Counted from the stretch's first letter, positions 1 to 11,160 are shown. The stretch is 64,000 nucleotides of DNA from Onychomys torridus (GCF_903995425.1 NC_050453.1:20960258-21024257); one strand, 5' to 3'. A program made the numbers and translations. The notes: a model not told the origin generated them from the letters alone.

Positions 1-666
1 CTGTGCGATTCAGTGCAGGATTCTCACAGATATCTATGTATACATACCTAGATCCCACATGTAATAAATGGTGTAGTGATTGGCCATAGATCTCTCCTCA
101 CTTTCCTATATGATTAGAATCATCTAAGATTAGTTATAATTCTTGACACAATGTAAGCAATATATAGCCATCAATCTAGATTGTTTCTAATTTGTATTTT
201 AAGGTGTTTATTGCTATATGTGTTATTTTACTGCTTTTTTCCTTTAAAATGTTCTTTTTAAATTTAAGTTACCTTTATTTTATTTTTTAACATTTTAAAA
301 TTTTATTTGATGTGTATGAGTATTTTTCCTGTGTACATGTTTGCATACCACATGTGTTCCTCGTAGCAAAGCCACCAGAAAAAAAATATTTGCAACACAA
401 TGTATGTATAATCTGAAATGACAATATATTAGGCAATAGCTTATGCAAGACAGACTTTTATTTCTTTTTACATGACTGCAGTGGTCAGCTGCTCACCATT
501 AGCCATGCTGCCGGGACTTTAGGAAGGTGATGATCACTATATAAAGAAAAGAGGGTTATTTGCACCACAGTTTGGAGGCTGTAACAACAACATTGAAGGG
601 TTCATCTATAGTGAGGGACTTGGGGCTGCATTACAAGGTGAGGGCACTATGGAAGGAACATATGTG
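1..666. other. Intergenic, nothing recognised
   Basis: AT-rich sequence with no coding frame of note and no repeat I can name. It ends at a purine-rich dinucleotide array. Confidence 0.4.
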
Positions 667-703
667 AAGAGAGAGAAGAGGGAGAAAGAGGGAGGGAGGG
701 AGG

Positions 704-770
<67 letters not shown>
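667..770. repeat. (GA)n microsatellite
   Basis: A purine tract becomes a nearly pure GA dinucleotide array from about 715 to 770. A minus-strand frame through it reads as poly-Ser/Leu and is an artefact of the array. Confidence 0.95.
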
Positions 771-772
<2 letters not shown>

Positions 773-1494
773 TAATAATGCTATGCTTATAGAACTATTG
801 CATTCCAATAGGACATGGATTTGGTGAGATAAAGCATCCATCCATTTATGGGAGTAGAGCCTCCATAACTAAATTAACTTTCACTAGGTTCCACCTCTTC
901 AAGACCCTCCATATTGTGGGAGGCCAGCTACCACCTTCTAAAGAGTTCCTATGAGAAGGAGAGAGGGATAAGAAACTTTTAGATAGAAAGATAGTGGAGA
1001 GGAGACAGACAGAAACACAGGATAGCTTCAGGAGGACTTGGATCAAAATCCAATGTCCCTTCTGTCTCTTCAATGGGGCTGCAAAAGTTTCTCACATATG
1101 CATGGGTGTGGGGCTATCCACTGGGACTTGAGCAAGCTACCAGTGGTGACACTCCCAAAGGAATGTGACTCTTCCTCTCTCAGCAGTCATCAACTGACAA
1201 TAACTTCTTAGAGGTAAGGCCCTGGAAGGTTCTGCTCTATCTGTGTTGGAATTTTGATGGGCTTGGTCTTGTGCAGGACTTCTGATCTTGTGCTGGTAAA
1301 CCAAGCTGCTACAAGTTTATATGTGGAATATCCTTGCCATGTCCAGATGACAGCATTTCACAACATTTCTTCCCACCCTATCTCTTGAATTAGTTCTGTT
1401 TCCTCTTCTGCAATGTACTTTGGACCTTGGATCAAGGAGGTTGTTATAGATGACCCATCTAAACTTGGATAAATAGTGTCATAGTTTCAGTAGT
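771..1494. repeat. Probable rodent dispersed repeat, family unassigned
   Basis: The stretch about 1080-1390 resembles, in inverted orientation, the text at about 7120-7480. Shared phrases include a Cys-poor stretch around 'gatcttg' and 'catgtcca'. This suggests two members of one old dispersed family. No coding potential is visible. Confidence 0.35.
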
Positions 1495-3170
1495 TTGTTT
1501 TTTTCCTTTTATTGAAAATAGATTTTTTTTCGGTTTCTCCTCACCTCTATTCCTCCCAACTCCTCTCCACCTTTCTTCTCATCCAGATCCACTTCATTTC
1601 TGTCTCCCATTAGAAAATAAAAAAAGGCTTCTAAGGTATAATAATAAAATTAAAATATAATAAGACAAAACAAAACTAACATATCACAATTAGACAAAAC
1701 AAATCAACAGAAGGAAAAGAGCCCAAGAGAAGGCACAAGAAACTATAGCATGAATCTTAAAGAGTCTTATTAATAAAAACAAACCCGGCACCAGGTATTG
1801 GGTTAAAGCTATAGAGAAGCAGAACAAGCTACAGCTTCCTCACCTCACAATTCCTCAGCTGATCCTGTTTCCTCAGACTGGAAGCCTCTATGTCCTTATC
1901 CAAATGGATCTCAGCTGAATTGCTTCTCAAAAGCCTGAAAGCTTAAGCAATCCCAGTTCTGGTTTTCATGTCTTATATACCTTTCTGCTTTCTGCCATCA
2001 CTTCCTTGTTACCACACCTAGCTGTTTCCAGTGTGGCTTTGAACTCACAGAGATCTGAATGGATCTCTGCTTCCCAAGTCATAGGATTAAAGGCATGTGT
2101 GCCACCATTTTCTGGCCTCCATATCTAGTGGCTGTTCTCTTCTCTGACCCCAGATAAGTTTATTAGGGTGCACAATACTTTGGGGAACACAATATCACCA
2201 CACATTCACATTTAGGAATCCCATAAAAATACTAAGTGGAAGCCATACTATGCATGCCAAGGACCTGGTGTAGTAGATCCTTGCAGTTAACTGTGCATGC
2301 TTCCCCAATCTCTGAGTTTATAGAAATCTTGATCATGTTGATTTTTGTTTGTTTGATGTCCTCCATCCTCTCTTGATTTTACATCCATTCTGCCTCCTCT
2401 TCATCAGGGTTCCCTGAACCCTGAGGGAGGGGATAAAGACACCCCCTTTAGAGCTGAGTGTTCCAAGGTGTCTCATTCTCTGCATATTGTCTGACTGTAG
2501 GTCTCTGTATGTGTTCCCATCTGCTGCAGGAGGAAGCTTCTTTGATGTCGGCCAAGCAAGGCACAGATCTGTGAATATAGTAGAATCTCATTAGGAGTCA
2601 TTTTATTGCTACTTTTTATATTTCTTTTTTAGAACAGTACTATCTAGTTTTACCATGGGTCTCAGGTTCATGTTCACTCAAGCAGTGTTAGGTACAGGCT
2701 CCATCTCATGGAGTGGGCCTTCAGAAAAATCAGATATTGCTTGGTTACTCCCACAAACTTTGTGCCGCCACCACACTAGCAAGTCTTACAGGTGCTACAT
2801 CACTGTAGATTAAAGGGTTTGTGGTTGGATTGGTGCTTATGTTTCTCCTTTGGTAGCATGCAGAATACTTTCTTATACTAAAGACACATAGGAGTGAAGG
2901 CTCTGTGTAGGCACCTGCTTGACATCTCCATGTTCGATGAGTTGTGTAGGTATTGTCTTCAGCAATGGAAATTTGTGAAGTTTGTGAATCTTTAGTCTTA
3001 GCAACAACCTGGGTTGTCTGAGGATTCCCACAGGACCCCTTTGATCTGGTTGCTTTAAGGGATTTTTAAAAATTTCCTCTATAAGGACCTCTATTATACT
3101 CATGCAGGCTATTTTAAGGTCTTTGTCTTGTACATCAGCTATGTTGAAATACTCAAATACTCAAGGCTTG
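1495..3170 (-). mobile_element. Old L1 3' end (Lx-like), antisense, interrupted by an LTR
   Basis: The text runs as the reverse complement of a rodent L1 3' untranslated region: a T-rich start near 1495, C-rich tracts, then A-rich stretches. It resumes after 2203 with the usual L1 3'UTR phrases to about 3170. The break at 1751-2203 is an inserted LTR. Assignment to the Lx group is from recognition of rodent L1 text, not a search. Confidence 0.65.
1751..2203 (-). mobile_element. LTR-type element inserted in the L1, antisense
   Basis: The block starts TGAATCTTAAAG and ends CACCACA on the plus strand. Read on the minus strand it therefore begins TGTGGTG and ends with TTCA, the TG...CA form of an LTR. 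It includes AATAAACTTATCT in sense, a likely polyadenylation signal. A B1-like segment (about 2025-2120) is part of it. I found no convincing target-site duplication. Confidence 0.6.
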
Positions 3171-3222
3171 TTGTGGTAGAGTTGCTGGACTCTAGTGGAG
3201 ACATCTTGTCTGGACTGTGTTC

Positions 3223-3330
3223 TTTTTTTTTTTTTTTTGGTTTTTCGAGACAGGGTTTCTCTGTGTAGCTTTGCGCCTTTCCTGGAACTCACTTGGTAGC
3301 CCAGGCTGGCCTACCAAGTGAGTTCCAGGA
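3223..3330 (-). mobile_element. Truncated B1 SINE with a fold-back arm
   Basis: A T-run (rc of the poly-A tail) is followed by the reverse complement of the B1 right end up to the CCAGGCTGGC core at 3300-3310. Instead of continuing into the rest of B1, the sequence turns back on itself. Positions 3281-3299 and 3311-3329 are perfect 19-bp inverted arms around an 11-nt loop. Confidence 0.85.
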
Positions 3331-4367
3331 TGATTTTCATTCATTACTTCATTTGTCTTTTTAAAACATCACATACGTACCCCCTCCTCATACAGAACTT
3401 ACATCTTTTATACACATCACAGTCAATTAACTGAAAAACTGATAAAAGCTTTCAAGGAATTTTCTATATTTTTGTTCCTAAATTGTTAGTAAGAGCTCTC
3501 AATATTCTTCTGCTGCAAAATTTGCACAGTGTTTCTTTTTTATTTCTGACTAGATTTACCTAGTATTAAAAGTTTTATACACTTTTAATCTTGCTGGTAT
3601 TGTCAAAAATGTTTTTTGGGGCCTCAAATATCTCATTATCCCAGCAATTTTATTTGAATAACCTGGCAACAGAGAATAAAATAATACATTTTTATATCAA
3701 ACATTTCACAAATCACAGAGCACTCAGGTATTGGTATCTTATTTGTTCACATGAAATGTGCTGGAAGAGTTGTCCTATACTTAGAAGTTATTATTTAGAA
3801 GTCATGTGATGTCATAGTCACAAATAGGGCACTATTAAAGTATTTATTAATCAGTCTGTCATTAGTTTGGTGTGACTACTCAACAAGTCAACAAGTGGGC
3901 TTGTGTGTTTGAGAATGTGTGTGTACATATGCACATTTATGTTTGTACAAATAGCCCATTGTTGGATTTTACAACATAGATCTCCTACCAGAAATAGCTC
4001 TTCTACTGGAAAGTCTAACTCCATGCATTACAATCTGTGACAGAAAAAAAAAATTAAGACTTAATCATTAGATAATGAAGACACTTGTCCATGCAGTAGT
4101 CATATTGCAGCTTATCATGTTGTTTTGTTTCTTTTCTCACTTGTGAAAGACACAAGAGACCCAGAAATTGATTGGCAGAATCCTCAGCTCAGCAGGGCTA
4201 GGTCTAGTAGAGAGACTGGATAGCTTCCTGAACTAGCTTATAAATTATTCAGAAAAACTTTGATGAAAGTCCCATCACTTGCTCATACAGCTAAGCCATT
4301 TTATAGAAGTGACAGAGCAAATGTTCCATGGACTAATGAAGAACCACATATTAACAAGAATATAAGA
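3331..4367. other. 3' flank of Or10x copy 1
   Basis: AT-rich flank with no gene on either strand. Homology with the flank of copy 2 starts near 3490. TTTATT at about 3843-3848 reads AATAAA on the minus strand and could serve as a poly(A) signal for the OR transcript, but nothing else marks the transcript end. Confidence 0.45.
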
Positions 4368-5300
4368 TTATTTTTTCAGTACTACTGTCTTTCTCATGAC
4401 CTTTCTAAAAGCATTCTTCATATCCTTATTCCTGAGGCTGAATATGATGGGACTGAGGAAAGGAGTAATGACGGTATAAGGAACTGCTATGAGCGTGTCA
4501 TCTCCTCCCCAGGCTTCTGGCTTCAGATAAACGATAGAGGCAAACCCAAAGTGGATGATGACCACAGTGAGGTGTGAGGCACAGGTGGAAAAAGCCTTTT
4601 GCTTACCCTCAACTGAAGGTATCTTGAGGACAGAAGAAAGGATGAACACATAAGTTAAGAAGATGAGCAAGAATGTACCCAGCAAACCTGACACTGACAT
4701 CAGTGTTACAGTGAATTCTGTGAGGTCACTGTCTGTGCAGGATAGCCTCACAACTGCCCTCATATGGCAGAAGAAGTGTCTGATGAGGTTGGGTATGCAG
4801 AAAGACACCCTGAATATCAGTGCAGTCTCTATTAGAGAAATCAAGAATCCTCCAGCCCAAGCAGAGACCACAAGTTGTCCACATGCAACATTGGTCATAA
4901 GAAGAGGATATCTGAGGGGGTTGCAGATGGCCAGGAAGCGGTCATACCCCATCAAGGTGAGAATGATGCAATTTGTTCCACCAAGGCCCAGGAAGAAGCA
5001 CATCTGCAAGCCACAGCCAGTGACTGAAATTCGTCTGTCCTTGTCCAGGAGATCCACCAGCATCTTGGGGATGATAGTCAGGGTATAACAGGTCTCAGAG
5101 AAGGAGAGTGCACTGAGGAAGAGGTACATAGGGGTGTGGAGAGATCTGTCCACCCAAGTCAAAGCCATGATGGCCAGGTTGCCTGCAAGAGTGAGAATAT
5201 AGAGGCAGAAGAAGACCACGAAGAGGAAGGTCTGTACATGTGGGTAAGCAGAGAAGCCTATGAGAATGAATTCCTTCAGGATTGTTTGGTTGATTGCCAT
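4368..5300 (-). CDS. Or10x1: Olfactory receptor, family 10 subfamily X, copy 1
   Basis: A complete 310-codon single-exon frame for a class II odorant receptor (seven-helix GPCR of olfactory cilia signalling through Golf). Landmarks are the N-glycosylation site NQT at residues 4-6, AGN in TM1 (39-41), LHTPMY (54-59), Cys96 and Cys178 for the conserved disulfide, MGYDRFLAIC (117-126; a variant of the MAYDRYVAIC motif), KAFSTCASHL (235-244) and a C-terminal PIIFSLRN (284-291) where many ORs have PxIYSLRN. Length is typical. It is very close to what I recall of human OR10X1, and it lies in the same order beside Or10z1 and Spta1. The start is the first ATG after a strong splice acceptor at 5312-5330 (CTTCTTTCACATTTCAG in sense). 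Residues 1-144 are identical to copy 2, while 145-309 differ at 18 positions. Which copy matches which mouse paralogue is not determined, so the symbol marks the subfamily. Confidence 0.93.
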   Translation of the reverse strand: MAINQTILKEFILIGFSAYPHVQTFLFVVFFCLYILTLAGNLAIMALTWVDRSLHTPMYLFLSALSFSETCYTLTIIPKMLVDLLDKDRRISVTGCGLQMCFFLGLGGTNCIILTLMGYDRFLAICNPLRYPLLMTNVACGQLVVSAWAGGFLISLIETALIFRVSFCIPNLIRHFFCHMRAVVRLSCTDSDLTEFTVTLMSVSGLLGTFLLIFLTYVFILSSVLKIPSVEGKQKAFSTCASHLTVVIIHFGFASIVYLKPEAWGGDDTLIAVPYTVITPFLSPIIFSLRNKDMKNAFRKVMRKTVVLKK

Positions 5301-5330
5301 TGCTTGGATTCCTGAAATGTGAAAGAAGAA
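5301..5330 (-). promoter_or_regulatory. Splice acceptor of the Or10x copy 1 coding exon
   Basis: In sense, a pyrimidine run ends in TTTCAG, with the exon starting GAATCCAAGCA directly before the ATG. On the plus strand the exon edge is at 5311. This fits the usual OR layout of untranslated 5' exon(s) spliced to a single coding exon. The same bases occur in copy 2 at 22297-22316. Confidence 0.75.
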
Positions 5331-5346
5331 ACAAATAAACCTTCAA

Positions 5347-6732
5347 CCATCCTTAGTTTTTTTTATATTGTCATATGAAATGCATGGTGTGAATAAGAGA
5401 AATCATCAGACTTATAACATCCATCAATTTTCCATTCAGTTTAGCGAAACTCAGCCATGTATGTAGATGATGTGATTTCCTAATTATGCATTCACTTATG
5501 TCTTCAACAATATCTTAATTATGACTTACCATGTCACCAGAAAGTTTACTTATTCTGGCCTTAGAGAGGTTGACTATCACTTAAAAATCTTAATGCTATG
5601 TATGGGTGACCTCTCTTAAGCTGTTGGTTCCTGGGGTCCCATAGATCACCAGAACAATAAAGGCTGTTGCCATTGCTCTTGGTGAACATCCAAAACTTAT
5701 GGTAAGACCCTATTGTTATAGACATCACATAATTAAGTCATATGATTTAGGGAAATCAAGGTGATATGGATTCACTCATGGTGACTAAGTCTGATAATGA
5801 TAGAACTATAACATTTATTCATGCTGACTAGGTCTTGTAGTGCTAGAAATTTCTGTCTACACAATTGGCGAGGAAAGCCATCAATCCTTGAAAAAACAGT
5901 AATGGCTGGCCTTGAAGATATACCCACTGTTGTAAAAGTGCATCAAGGTTGTGGGAGTAACCAATTACTTTCTAATTGGATTTAAATCTTGCTTCACAAA
6001 AGATACTTATGCCTGGCACTATTAACTGGTCCCCAAACCATTGACAGGACATGTTATAGGCAATAAGGGATAATTTAATGCTACTATTCTGATATGTGGG
6101 CATAGTAATTGACTACTCCCTAAGTTCTTGGCTTTATACCCATAGGTTAGCGCATCTCTCAACTCTCAGAGTTGAAATTTTTTGTCACAGATTGTGGTTA
6201 ATACAAAGACTAGTCAATATGCAGAGAGCTAGATTCTGTGGCATGCTCAGCTCTAATTGGGACATCTGTGTCACACTCCTACCCAGAGGGCTCAGGGATC
6301 AATGAAGAAGTGTGGGGTATTGCTGTGGGCTGTAAGTATATGAATTAGAGATTCAGCTATATATGATAAAGCCATATATAAGACTTATAAGGGTCAAGGA
6401 ATTCTAGAGGAAAGTCAAATATCAGGGAATATTTGATGTTATTTGGCTTTTAATATATCAGCCTTTTCATACTATCAATTTCTTGTGTGCCCATAACTCC
6501 TAGGCCATAATGGCAAACAGTATAAGCTTCTCAGACCTACTGCTGATCTGAACTAGGTAACTTCTCTACATAGACAATTCCTGTCTTCTAAGTATAGGAG
6601 ACAGGTGGATTATAGAAACATAGCTTTGTTTCCTATGCAAATGAAGCTCAGCTGATCCCTTTCCTCTGGGCCTAGAGGCATTCTAGAGCTATTGGCTGAG
6701 AACAAAAAGGTTTTTTTTTGTTTGTTTGTTTT

Positions 6733-6780
<48 letters not shown>

Positions 6781-7640
6781 CTTTTTTTATAGCCAGGTAT
6801 GAGTGAGGGATGGGGCAGGTTTTCCTGGTTTGGGCAGAGTCTCATATTTGGAGAGGAAGGGACAAGGCAAAGCTTTTGTACCGAGTAAGGATTGGGTCAA
6901 GTGAGGAGAGTAGGAAAAGGAGAAATGAGCATGGACAGAAAAACTGAAAAGGAAAATGAGATGGAAAGTATAAGGACTTAGTCAGGGTTATGAGAGGACA
7001 AGAAAAGAAGGGACAGGAACTGAAGTTGTGTAGACAGAATTTCATCATAAAGAAATAAAGTGGATGGACAAAAGAGCCCAGTGTACCTAGATTCTTTTCC
7101 CTCAGAATACCCCATTGCGGTCATAGCACCTTCCCCAGGACTCTGGGAGGAATCTTCTCAGGGCAGGCCCGTGGGAAAATTCTGATAGGGTATAAGACTG
7201 TAAGAGCTGGAGGTTGTAGATGTGTGCAGTGAAAAAGAAAAAAGTATTTGCTAGACATGACCTCATAGGGGCTGTGACCTCAAGCACAACGTTGGCAAGA
7301 TCATGCCAACCACTAATCCCAGCATGGCCGGGGAGGTGATCGTGAAGTCCCTCCTTTATCTGAGAAGCTAGCAGGAATTGATAGCTGTTGGGAGGGAAAA
7401 GCAGTGAGAAGGTGAGAGGGGATTGGATCAAAACATTGCATATATGTATGGAAATTTGCTAACAATAAACATTAATAAAATTAAAGAAAATATTTGGGGA
7501 ACATATATGAAAAATATTGATCTTTCTTAAAAGGAAAGTAATTTACCTCAAAAGAGATTTCTTTGGCTAGTAATGTAACAATGATGAGATACTGCAACTG
7601 ATGGTCTGAAGAAAGAGACTCAGATACATTAATGGATCCA
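5347..7640. mobile_element. Upstream flank with an insertion unique to copy 1
   Basis: 5347-5550 aligns with 22333-22490 and about 7500-7680 aligns with 22530-22680. The roughly 1.9 kb between has no counterpart in copy 2, so it was gained here or lost there. It holds a T-rich run at 6711-6788 and, at 7120-7480, text related to 1080-1390 (inverted), so it looks like old dispersed-repeat sequence. No gene is seen. Confidence 0.5.
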
Positions 7641-7689
7641 CCTTTGGATAAGACTCTCAACACTGAATGGTGATCAGTGAGTCTGAGGC

Positions 7690-7880
7690 TTGCGGGGATA
7701 GCTCAATGGATAAAGCATTTGCTTCCCAGGTATGAAGACTTGTATTCAGACTCCAGCACCCACATACAGGTTGGGCAGTCATTGCTGCCTGTCTGTTATC
7801 CCAGTGCTCAGGAGTTAGAGACAGCGATCATGAGGACAACAGTCTAGTGAGACCATTTAGAATTGGCAAGCTCTTGGTTC
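7690..7880 (+). mobile_element. B4/RSINE-like SINE
   Basis: It starts with a tRNA-like head (GGGGATAGCTCAATGGATAAAGC) and continues with text resembling 'CCAGCACCCACATACAGG', typical of rodent tRNA-derived SINEs. A shorter trace at 22670-22760 shows that it predates the duplication. Confidence 0.55.
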
Positions 7881-8010
7881 AACAGATATCCTTTTTCAAT
7901 AAACATAGAGCAATTGACAAAGACACTACTCAGTGTCAACTTCAGATCTCCACATGGATGCACATACATGTCCTTCACACATATGTCAACATGCCAAACA
8001 CATATACATA

Positions 8011-8232
8011 CAACACACAATATACCACATATGTGTATACATGCAACACACAACATACCACACATGTATAATACAATACAGAACATACCACACATGTATA
8101 CACATATAACACCAAACATACCACACACGTACACAAATACCACATACCACACCATAAACATGTACATATATAACACACAACATACCACACACATACACAT
8201 AACAACACACAACATGCCACACACATTTACAT
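8011..8232. repeat. Degenerate ~30-bp minisatellite (AC-rich)
   Basis: About seven units share the core CAACATACCACACATGTA and vary by small indels. Every reading frame stays partly open because the unit lacks stops, which gives several spurious Cys/Val- or Thr/His-rich frames on both strands. Copy 2 has only a short AC/AT-rich stretch at the matching place (about 22920-22990). Confidence 0.9.
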
Positions 8233-10191
8233 GTAAACAAAACCAAACAAAGTAAATGAAAATATGCCAAGTGATTTTCTTAGTTAGATTTTCCTTGCTT
8301 CAATAACCATGACCTACAAGCAACATGAAAGGAAAGATTTTTCTCATCTTATAGCTCACAGTGTGTCATGGAGGAAATTCAGGGAAGAAATTCAAGGCAG
8401 GCACTGAAGAAGAGACTGAGGAGGAATAAAGCTTCCAGGCTTGTTTCCTATGGCTTGATCAGACTGCTTTCTTACAACATCCACAAGAAGGTGCCATAGG
8501 TGCTGCCATACCTAGTGAGGTGGGTCTTCCCACATCCATCATTAACCAAGAAAATATCTGATAGGTTTACCCACAGGCCAGTCCTACAGAGGCATTTTTC
8601 TCAATTAAGATTTTCCCTTCCCAGATACATATAGGTTTGTGTCAAGTTAACAAAAAAAAACAACCCAAACACTTGAAAAAGATAGAAGCAGTCTAACCCA
8701 GCCATTCCTATGGAACATATAAGCCTATGTCTGTTAAGGAAATATTGAAATGGTTTCCCGGTCATTTTAGGACTAAGCTTGGACAATGACTTAAAATTGT
8801 TGGAGAAACCTGAAATCATCATTCCTTCTTGAGGTTGGCAACCAGGCACTAAAATATCAAAAGAAATTAAAACAAAACAAAACACGCCTACCTCCCTTTT
8901 AATACTTTGAGGGGAGAGAAGGGTGGACATTAGGGCACCCCAGCATTGTTAGGATTCATAGTAATTAGCTAGAAGTGTAACACTAATTGATGAAGACTAT
9001 ATGTAAGCTTGAAACAGGAGGCAACTGATATTATACCCATTTTCATAACAGCAAGCTCATCGCACAAAGGTAAATGTGAAGTCACTGTGTGGATTCTTCA
9101 GTAATTCTTCATCTGTTTACTCTCAACTTCCAAATTCCACAACATGATACCTGTCTATATAATTAAAACATTCAGTTTCCTATTAGGCAGAGGTATTTTT
9201 CCTGTCTCACATGTCAACATATTTGATAACTAGCATTTATGGAGTTTGCACTTCCCCAAATTCTTTCAAATGTTTATTGATTTTTCACTTCACTGCATAA
9301 ATATGAAGGGCATATGGCAGCTGCGATCTGTGTGGGACAGCTGAGGTTATCTCACTTTGAAAATAATTATATCTAGGAAGTGGCATATTTGTAACTGGAA
9401 TCACACTGTTTTGACTCCAACCCCCCATTCTTTCCACTCCCCCGTGTTTTCCTTACAAGAATGGGACCATGATCATCATGATCATCATTTCTGTATTTCT
9501 TGAGGTAACACTTTAAGAAGACTAGAATTCCCAGTAAGTGATGTATAAATAAGTTAAGAATCAGAAAGTAACTAATTTAGAAACAGTGTTTATATCATGT
9601 TTTCAGTACTGTGAGTTTTGAACATGTAGAGCACCAGAGTTTTCATGCTCCTTAGATTTAATTCAGTCTAGATTAAACTTCTTGGCATTGTCAGAAGAGG
9701 CACAGAAAAATAATGTACATATAAACAGCTCCAGAGATAATATAAAACCCCATTGATTCTGTCTTACAGGTTTCTTTGATTCTTCTGTCCTCTTAGACCT
9801 GCTTAGAGCATCATTCATCCCCAGGCATGCATGAACAACATGCTCTGTTTTTCCTTCTTTTGCACTTCCGGTTTTTTTTAGTCATATTGTAATCTTTTCT
9901 CAGTTCTTTTCTAAAGCTATGATGTTGGGGATTGTATTTTAGGAAACCCAGGGCTTCCTTGTTAGTCATTTGGTGTAAGCCTCCTTAATGTCTAATTCAC
10001 TGTGATTCTTCCTCATTTCAAAATTTGCTTGGGGGTGATTGTTCCATTCTTCAATGATTAGTTTTCTGTAATATTCTAGACTTTCACCCCATCCCCCCAA
10101 GGAAAATTAAGCCATACTAGGGCCCTTCTGTTTCCCCTAATACAAGGAAACTCATTTCTCCCATCAGAACATCTTACACACCAAAGCTTTT
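8233..10191. other. Upstream region of Or10x copy 1, duplicated non-coding
   Basis: No gene. Most of it aligns with 23100-25540, and 9228-9500 is the best-preserved non-coding block (aligned with 24586-24860). Around 8283-8600 there is text like other dispersed rodent repeats ('ccttgcttcaataaccatgacc'), not firmly assigned. Confidence 0.5.
9228..9500. promoter_or_regulatory. Conserved block between duplicates, possible Or10x control element
   Basis: This block is visibly more similar to 24586-24860 than the surrounding non-coding duplicate sequence. Both copies keep AATAATTAT (a TAATTA-type homeodomain core, as used by LHX2 at OR promoters) and a near-palindromic ATGATCATCATGATCAT. It lies about 4 kb upstream of the OR start in copy 1 and 2.3 kb upstream in copy 2. 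The regulatory role is inference only. Confidence 0.25.
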
Positions 10192-10205
10192 AAACTTTCA
10201 CTTTA

Positions 10206-10362
10206 GGGTTGGGGATTTAGCTCAGTGGTAGAGCACTTGCCTAGCAAGCACAAGGCCCTGAGTTCGGTCCTCAGCTCTGGAAAGTAAAATAAAATAAATT
10301 AAAATAAAGGTGTGAAAAATAATAATAAAGTAAAAAACTATTTATGGCCAATATTTAAAAAA
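10206..10362 (+). mobile_element. ID SINE with 14-bp target-site duplication
   Basis: The tRNA-Ala/BC1-like head GGGTTGGGGATTTAGCTCAG carries a clear A box (TAGCTCAGTGGT) and B box (AGTTCGGTCCT). It is followed by an A-rich tail. The flanks repeat AAACTTTCACTTTA at 10192-10205 and 10363-10376. Copy 2 (around 25565-25590) has the empty site, so insertion followed the duplication. Confidence 0.93.
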
Positions 10363-10639
10363 AAACTTTCACTTTATAACAACTCTATAAGTAAGTCAAT
10401 TCTAAGTATTTAAAGCCAAAAGGGTTAAATTATTGTATCAAAGACATAATAGAATACATTACCAAAGCAAGCTGATTTAGTCTCTTGTGTATTTAGAATA
10501 AACCCTGTGATTTCTCTATAACATACTATGTATAAGTAAATGATATATTTCATTCCACATGCATGATCCCCTTCCAGCACAATTAAGGGATGGGTATTGT
10601 TGGCAAAACCATCATTAATTTCAGAACAATTTTGAGATG

Positions 10640-10776
10640 AAAAACATTGAAATATGTTCATGTAATCATAGAACTCAGGAAACCAATGCAGGAGCGCTGC
10701 ATGAGTTCAATGCCAGCCTGAGCTACAGTGAATTCCAGGAAAGGATGGCTAGAAAGCACTGCAGTGTGAAATCCAG

Positions 10777-10777
<1 letters not shown>
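10640..10777 (+). mobile_element. Decayed B1-like SINE shared by both duplicates
   Basis: B1 phrases (GAGTTCAATGCCAGCCTGAGCTACAGTGA) are preserved here and, differently decayed, at 25845-25980. The element was therefore present before the duplication. Confidence 0.6.
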
Positions 10778-10834
<57 letters not shown>

Positions 10835-10857
10835 TTCCTTCCTTCCTTCCTTCCTTC

Positions 10858-10908
<51 letters not shown>

Positions 10909-10912
10909 TTTT
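10778..10912. repeat. TTTC/TTCC/TTTC compound microsatellite
   Basis: A pure polypyrimidine tract: TTTC units, a central TTCC block (10831-10860), then TTTC units again. It is mirror-symmetric in composition. Copy 2 lacks it. The poly-Phe/Leu/Ser and poly-Lys/Glu/Arg frames across it are artefacts. Confidence 0.95.
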
Positions 10913-10925
10913 TCTCTCTCTTTCA

Positions 10926-11160
10926 CTATAGCTTGATGGATTGCTCAGTGCTTATGAGCATTTGTTGCTATCCCAAGGGACCATAATTCTGTTCCTATCA
11001 TGCATATCACACAACTCTCAAGTGCCTGTAACTCTTGCTTCAGGGGATCTGATGCCTTCTTCTGGCTTCCTTAGTGCAAGCCACATGCCCATGGCATGAA
11101 CACACACATGCACAATCACACACACACATATAAATAAAATAAAAATTTAAAAATCTTAAA
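10926..11160 (+). mobile_element. B2/B3-family SINE shared with copy 2
   Basis: A tRNA-like head (TTGCTCAGTGCTTATGAGC) is followed by the B2/B3 body phrase GATCTGATGCCTTCTTCTGGC and an A-rich tail. The equivalent in copy 2 is the shorter element at about 26000-26120. Confidence 0.65.

Noticed and set aside
647..841. Ser/Leu-rich minus-strand frame
   Set aside because: Translation of a (GA)n array.
4663..5088. 141-codon plus-strand frame opposite Or10x copy 1 (and its twin at 21649-22074)
   Set aside because: It is the antisense shadow of the OR coding sequence and is conserved only because the OR is.
7844..8270. Several overlapping frames and a CRISPR-like look at the AC-rich tandem
   Set aside because: The units are contiguous and degenerate with no spacers; it is a minisatellite in a mammalian genome.
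10206..10290. tRNA-like A and B boxes
   Set aside because: The sequence is an ID SINE with a tail and target-site duplication, not a tRNA gene.
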